Source: a bacterium (GTDB lineage Bacteria > Verrucomicrobiota > Verrucomicrobiia > Limisphaerales > UBA11358). Taken from it: DNA of 5,193 nt. The notes under the pieces are model-generated. The model had not been told where the DNA came from, did no database searches, and saw nothing but the letters and a program-made list of their open reading frames with translations. The translations under genes and the position numbers were made by a program. Below are positions 4,576-5,193 of this stretch, one piece after another (position 1 is the stretch's first letter; each line of letters opens with the position of its first letter). The stretch covers positions 1 through 5,193 of the forward strand of contig JAJXXI010000432.1 of the NCBI GenBank assembly GCA_021781185.1, given 5' to 3'.

Positions 4576-4605
4576 TTGACAAAAGCCCCGCAGAGTGGGA
4601 ATAAT
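4576..4605 (+). promoter_or_regulatory. Promoter of the MazE/MazF-like operon
   Basis: A perfect -35 box TTGACA (4576-4581) and a -10 box AATAAT (4600-4605, five of six) are spaced by 18 bases. The predicted transcription start is within a base or two of the ATG at 4611, so the message should be leaderless; no Shine-Dalgarno sequence precedes the ATG. Confidence 0.72.
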
Positions 4606-4610
4606 CCCAC
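4595..4610. promoter_or_regulatory. Palindromic operator candidate over the -10 box
   Basis: GTGGGAATAATCCCAC is a perfect inverted repeat with 6-base arms around ATAA. It covers the whole -10 box and touches the antitoxin ATG. MazE/AbrB-type antitoxins repress their own operon by binding palindromes in the promoter, so this is the natural operator. A hairpin role in RNA is unlikely if transcription starts at the ATG. Confidence 0.6.
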
Positions 4611-4829
4611 ATGCAAACAACTTTGGTCAAAGCCGATGACAAGGGCCGCGTCTCCATCCGGGGCACGCGCAAGGGGGCCAAATATCTGGTGACGGCGGAG
4701 AGTGGCGGCTGGTGGGTAATGCCCGCGCCGGAAATCGCCGTGCCGGAGAGGTCGGAATCGCCCGCCGGGGCGTGGGAGTTGCGTGCCGCCACACTGGAAA
4801 GTTTTTATGCCCAATCCAATGCCTGGTGA
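4611..4829 (+). CDS. AbrB/MazE-like antitoxin
   Basis: A 72-residue protein with a likely swapped-hairpin (AbrB/MazE) DNA-binding domain in residues 3-38: TTLVKADDKGRVSIRG, then a basic turn (RKGAKY) and LVTAESGGWWVMP. The KGRVSI segment and the following short strands are typical of the fold. Residues 39-72 (Glu/Ala/Pro-rich, ending ELRAATLESFYAQSNAW) would be the flexible tail that binds the toxin. In the family, the antitoxin dimer binds the operator through the N-terminal domain and blocks the MazF active site with its tail. The start at 4611 is fixed by the promoter and palindrome just upstream. The toxin start codon lies 23 bases inside its 3' end, which ties translation of the two together. 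The assignment rests on the fold pattern and the neighbouring MazF; the N-terminal match alone is moderate. Confidence 0.8.
   Translation: MQTTLVKADDKGRVSIRGTRKGAKYLVTAESGGWWVMPAPEIAVPERSESPAGAWELRAATLESFYAQSNAW
4796..4801 (+). promoter_or_regulatory. Shine-Dalgarno site selecting the toxin start at 4807
   Basis: GGAAAG lies five bases before the ATG at 4807, inside the antitoxin gene. No comparable site precedes the alternative in-frame ATGs at 4783 and 4819. Confidence 0.55.
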
Positions 4830-5136
4830 GGTGTTTTGGGTGGATTTGGGGATGCAGGGCAAACTGCGGCCCTTGATGGTGGTATCGCGTGAAGACGCGG
4901 ATGCGGAACGTGCGTTGTGCGTGTGCGTGCCGCTGACGACGCAGATTCGCGGCGGGGATTATGAAGTCAAGCTGCCGCAGGTGCGCTGGCTGCCCGGTGC
5001 GGCAGAAGGCGTGGCGAATGTCCAAGGCCTGACCTCGGTGGAAAATCACCGGCTGGCCCGCCGTGCCGGCCAGTTTGAAGCCCGGGTAACTCAGGCTGTG
5101 CGCGCGAAAATTGCCTGGCTGTTGGAATTGGATTGA
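4807..5136 (+). CDS. MazF/PemK-like endoribonuclease toxin
   Basis: From ATG 4807 the protein has 109 residues, the normal size for MazF. Family blocks in order: PGEVFWVDLG (6-15), the first beta strands; KLRPLMVVS (19-27) with the conserved Arg-Pro; VCVPLTTQIRGGDYEVKLP (39-57), where the PLTT strand supplies the usual Thr near the active site; and GLTSVENHRLAR (74-85) in place of the common Q-I-R-T-x-D-x-R-L block. The enzyme in this family cuts single-stranded mRNA at short sequence motifs and stops growth until the antitoxin binds it. The frame overlaps the antitoxin gene by 23 bases. ATG 4783 would add eight residues (MPPHWKVF) not usual in the family; ATG 4819 (MPGEV) is possible. The frame is intact and Arg21 is present, so it is probably active. 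No terminator is seen before the window ends. Confidence 0.9.
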   Translation: MPNPMPGEVFWVDLGMQGKLRPLMVVSREDADAERALCVCVPLTTQIRGGDYEVKLPQVRWLPGAAEGVANVQGLTSVENHRLARRAGQFEARVTQAVRAKIAWLLELD

Positions 5137-5172
5137 TTCCGTTCCGCTTAGCTTTCCGGTCTCAGGTTTCAG

Positions 5173-5193
5173 CTTCGTGTCTTTGTTGCTTTG
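5173..5193 (-). repeat. Possible partial copy of the 3381-3493 repeat arm
   Basis: The last 21 bases resemble the right arm at 3475-3493, sharing CTTTGTTGC exactly, with CTTCGTG before it. The window edge cuts it, so orientation partner and extent cannot be judged. Confidence 0.3.

Noticed and set aside
4374..4862. 162-codon minus-strand ORF opposite the MazEF promoter and antitoxin
   Set aside because: It runs antisense to a promoter, an operator and a supported gene pair, and has no family pattern.

Overview
The window looks like a piece of a verrucomicrobial chromosome (Pedosphaera/Limisphaerales type). This is inferred, not proven. The grounds are a VPEP-type C-terminal anchor protein, a secreted protein with a QVYSQNVVGYVNV-like mature N-terminus (a pattern I associate with Verrucomicrobia), weak or absent Shine-Dalgarno sites, and many short dispersed palindromic repeats between genes. 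All supported genes are on the + strand.

Layout. 1-675: C-terminal part of a large protein I cannot name, cut by the window edge. 676-1309: a long intergenic stretch with a two-hairpin REP-like element (GTAG at 739), a widely spaced inverted repeat (862-1019) and a small tandem repeat. 1310-1708: a toxin-antitoxin remnant, with an intact Phd/YefM-like antitoxin followed by a PIN-domain toxin that is frameshifted and cut short. 1940-3242: two exported proteins, the first with an internal duplication, the second a PEP-CTERM protein, closed by a strong terminator at 3265-3294. 3299-4472: a REP/RAYT module, in which an intact REP-associated tyrosine transposase (Y1/HUH family) sits between five copies of a two-hairpin element that all start with GTAG and occur in both orientations. 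4576-5136: a MazE/MazF-type toxin-antitoxin pair with a clear promoter and a palindrome over the -10 box.

The most interesting part is the REP/RAYT module. The six elements, including a distant one at 739, share one 28-base formula, GTAG-S-GCAG-NNN-loop-NNN-CTGC-S-GGTT. Their stem bases change in pairs, so pairing is kept while sequence is not. The transposase ORF fills exactly the space between an inverted CTAC (3722-3725) and a GTAG (4421-4424), and its TAG stop codon is part of that GTAG. One REP pair appears to have been split by about 150 bases carrying a different inverted repeat.

The two exported proteins would leave the cytoplasm by a Sec signal peptide. The PEP-CTERM one would be handled by an exosortase encoded elsewhere. 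The two toxin-antitoxin loci are unrelated families at different stages: the MazEF-like pair is complete and the PIN pair is decayed. Both have promoters placed so close to the antitoxin ATG that leaderless mRNAs are predicted.
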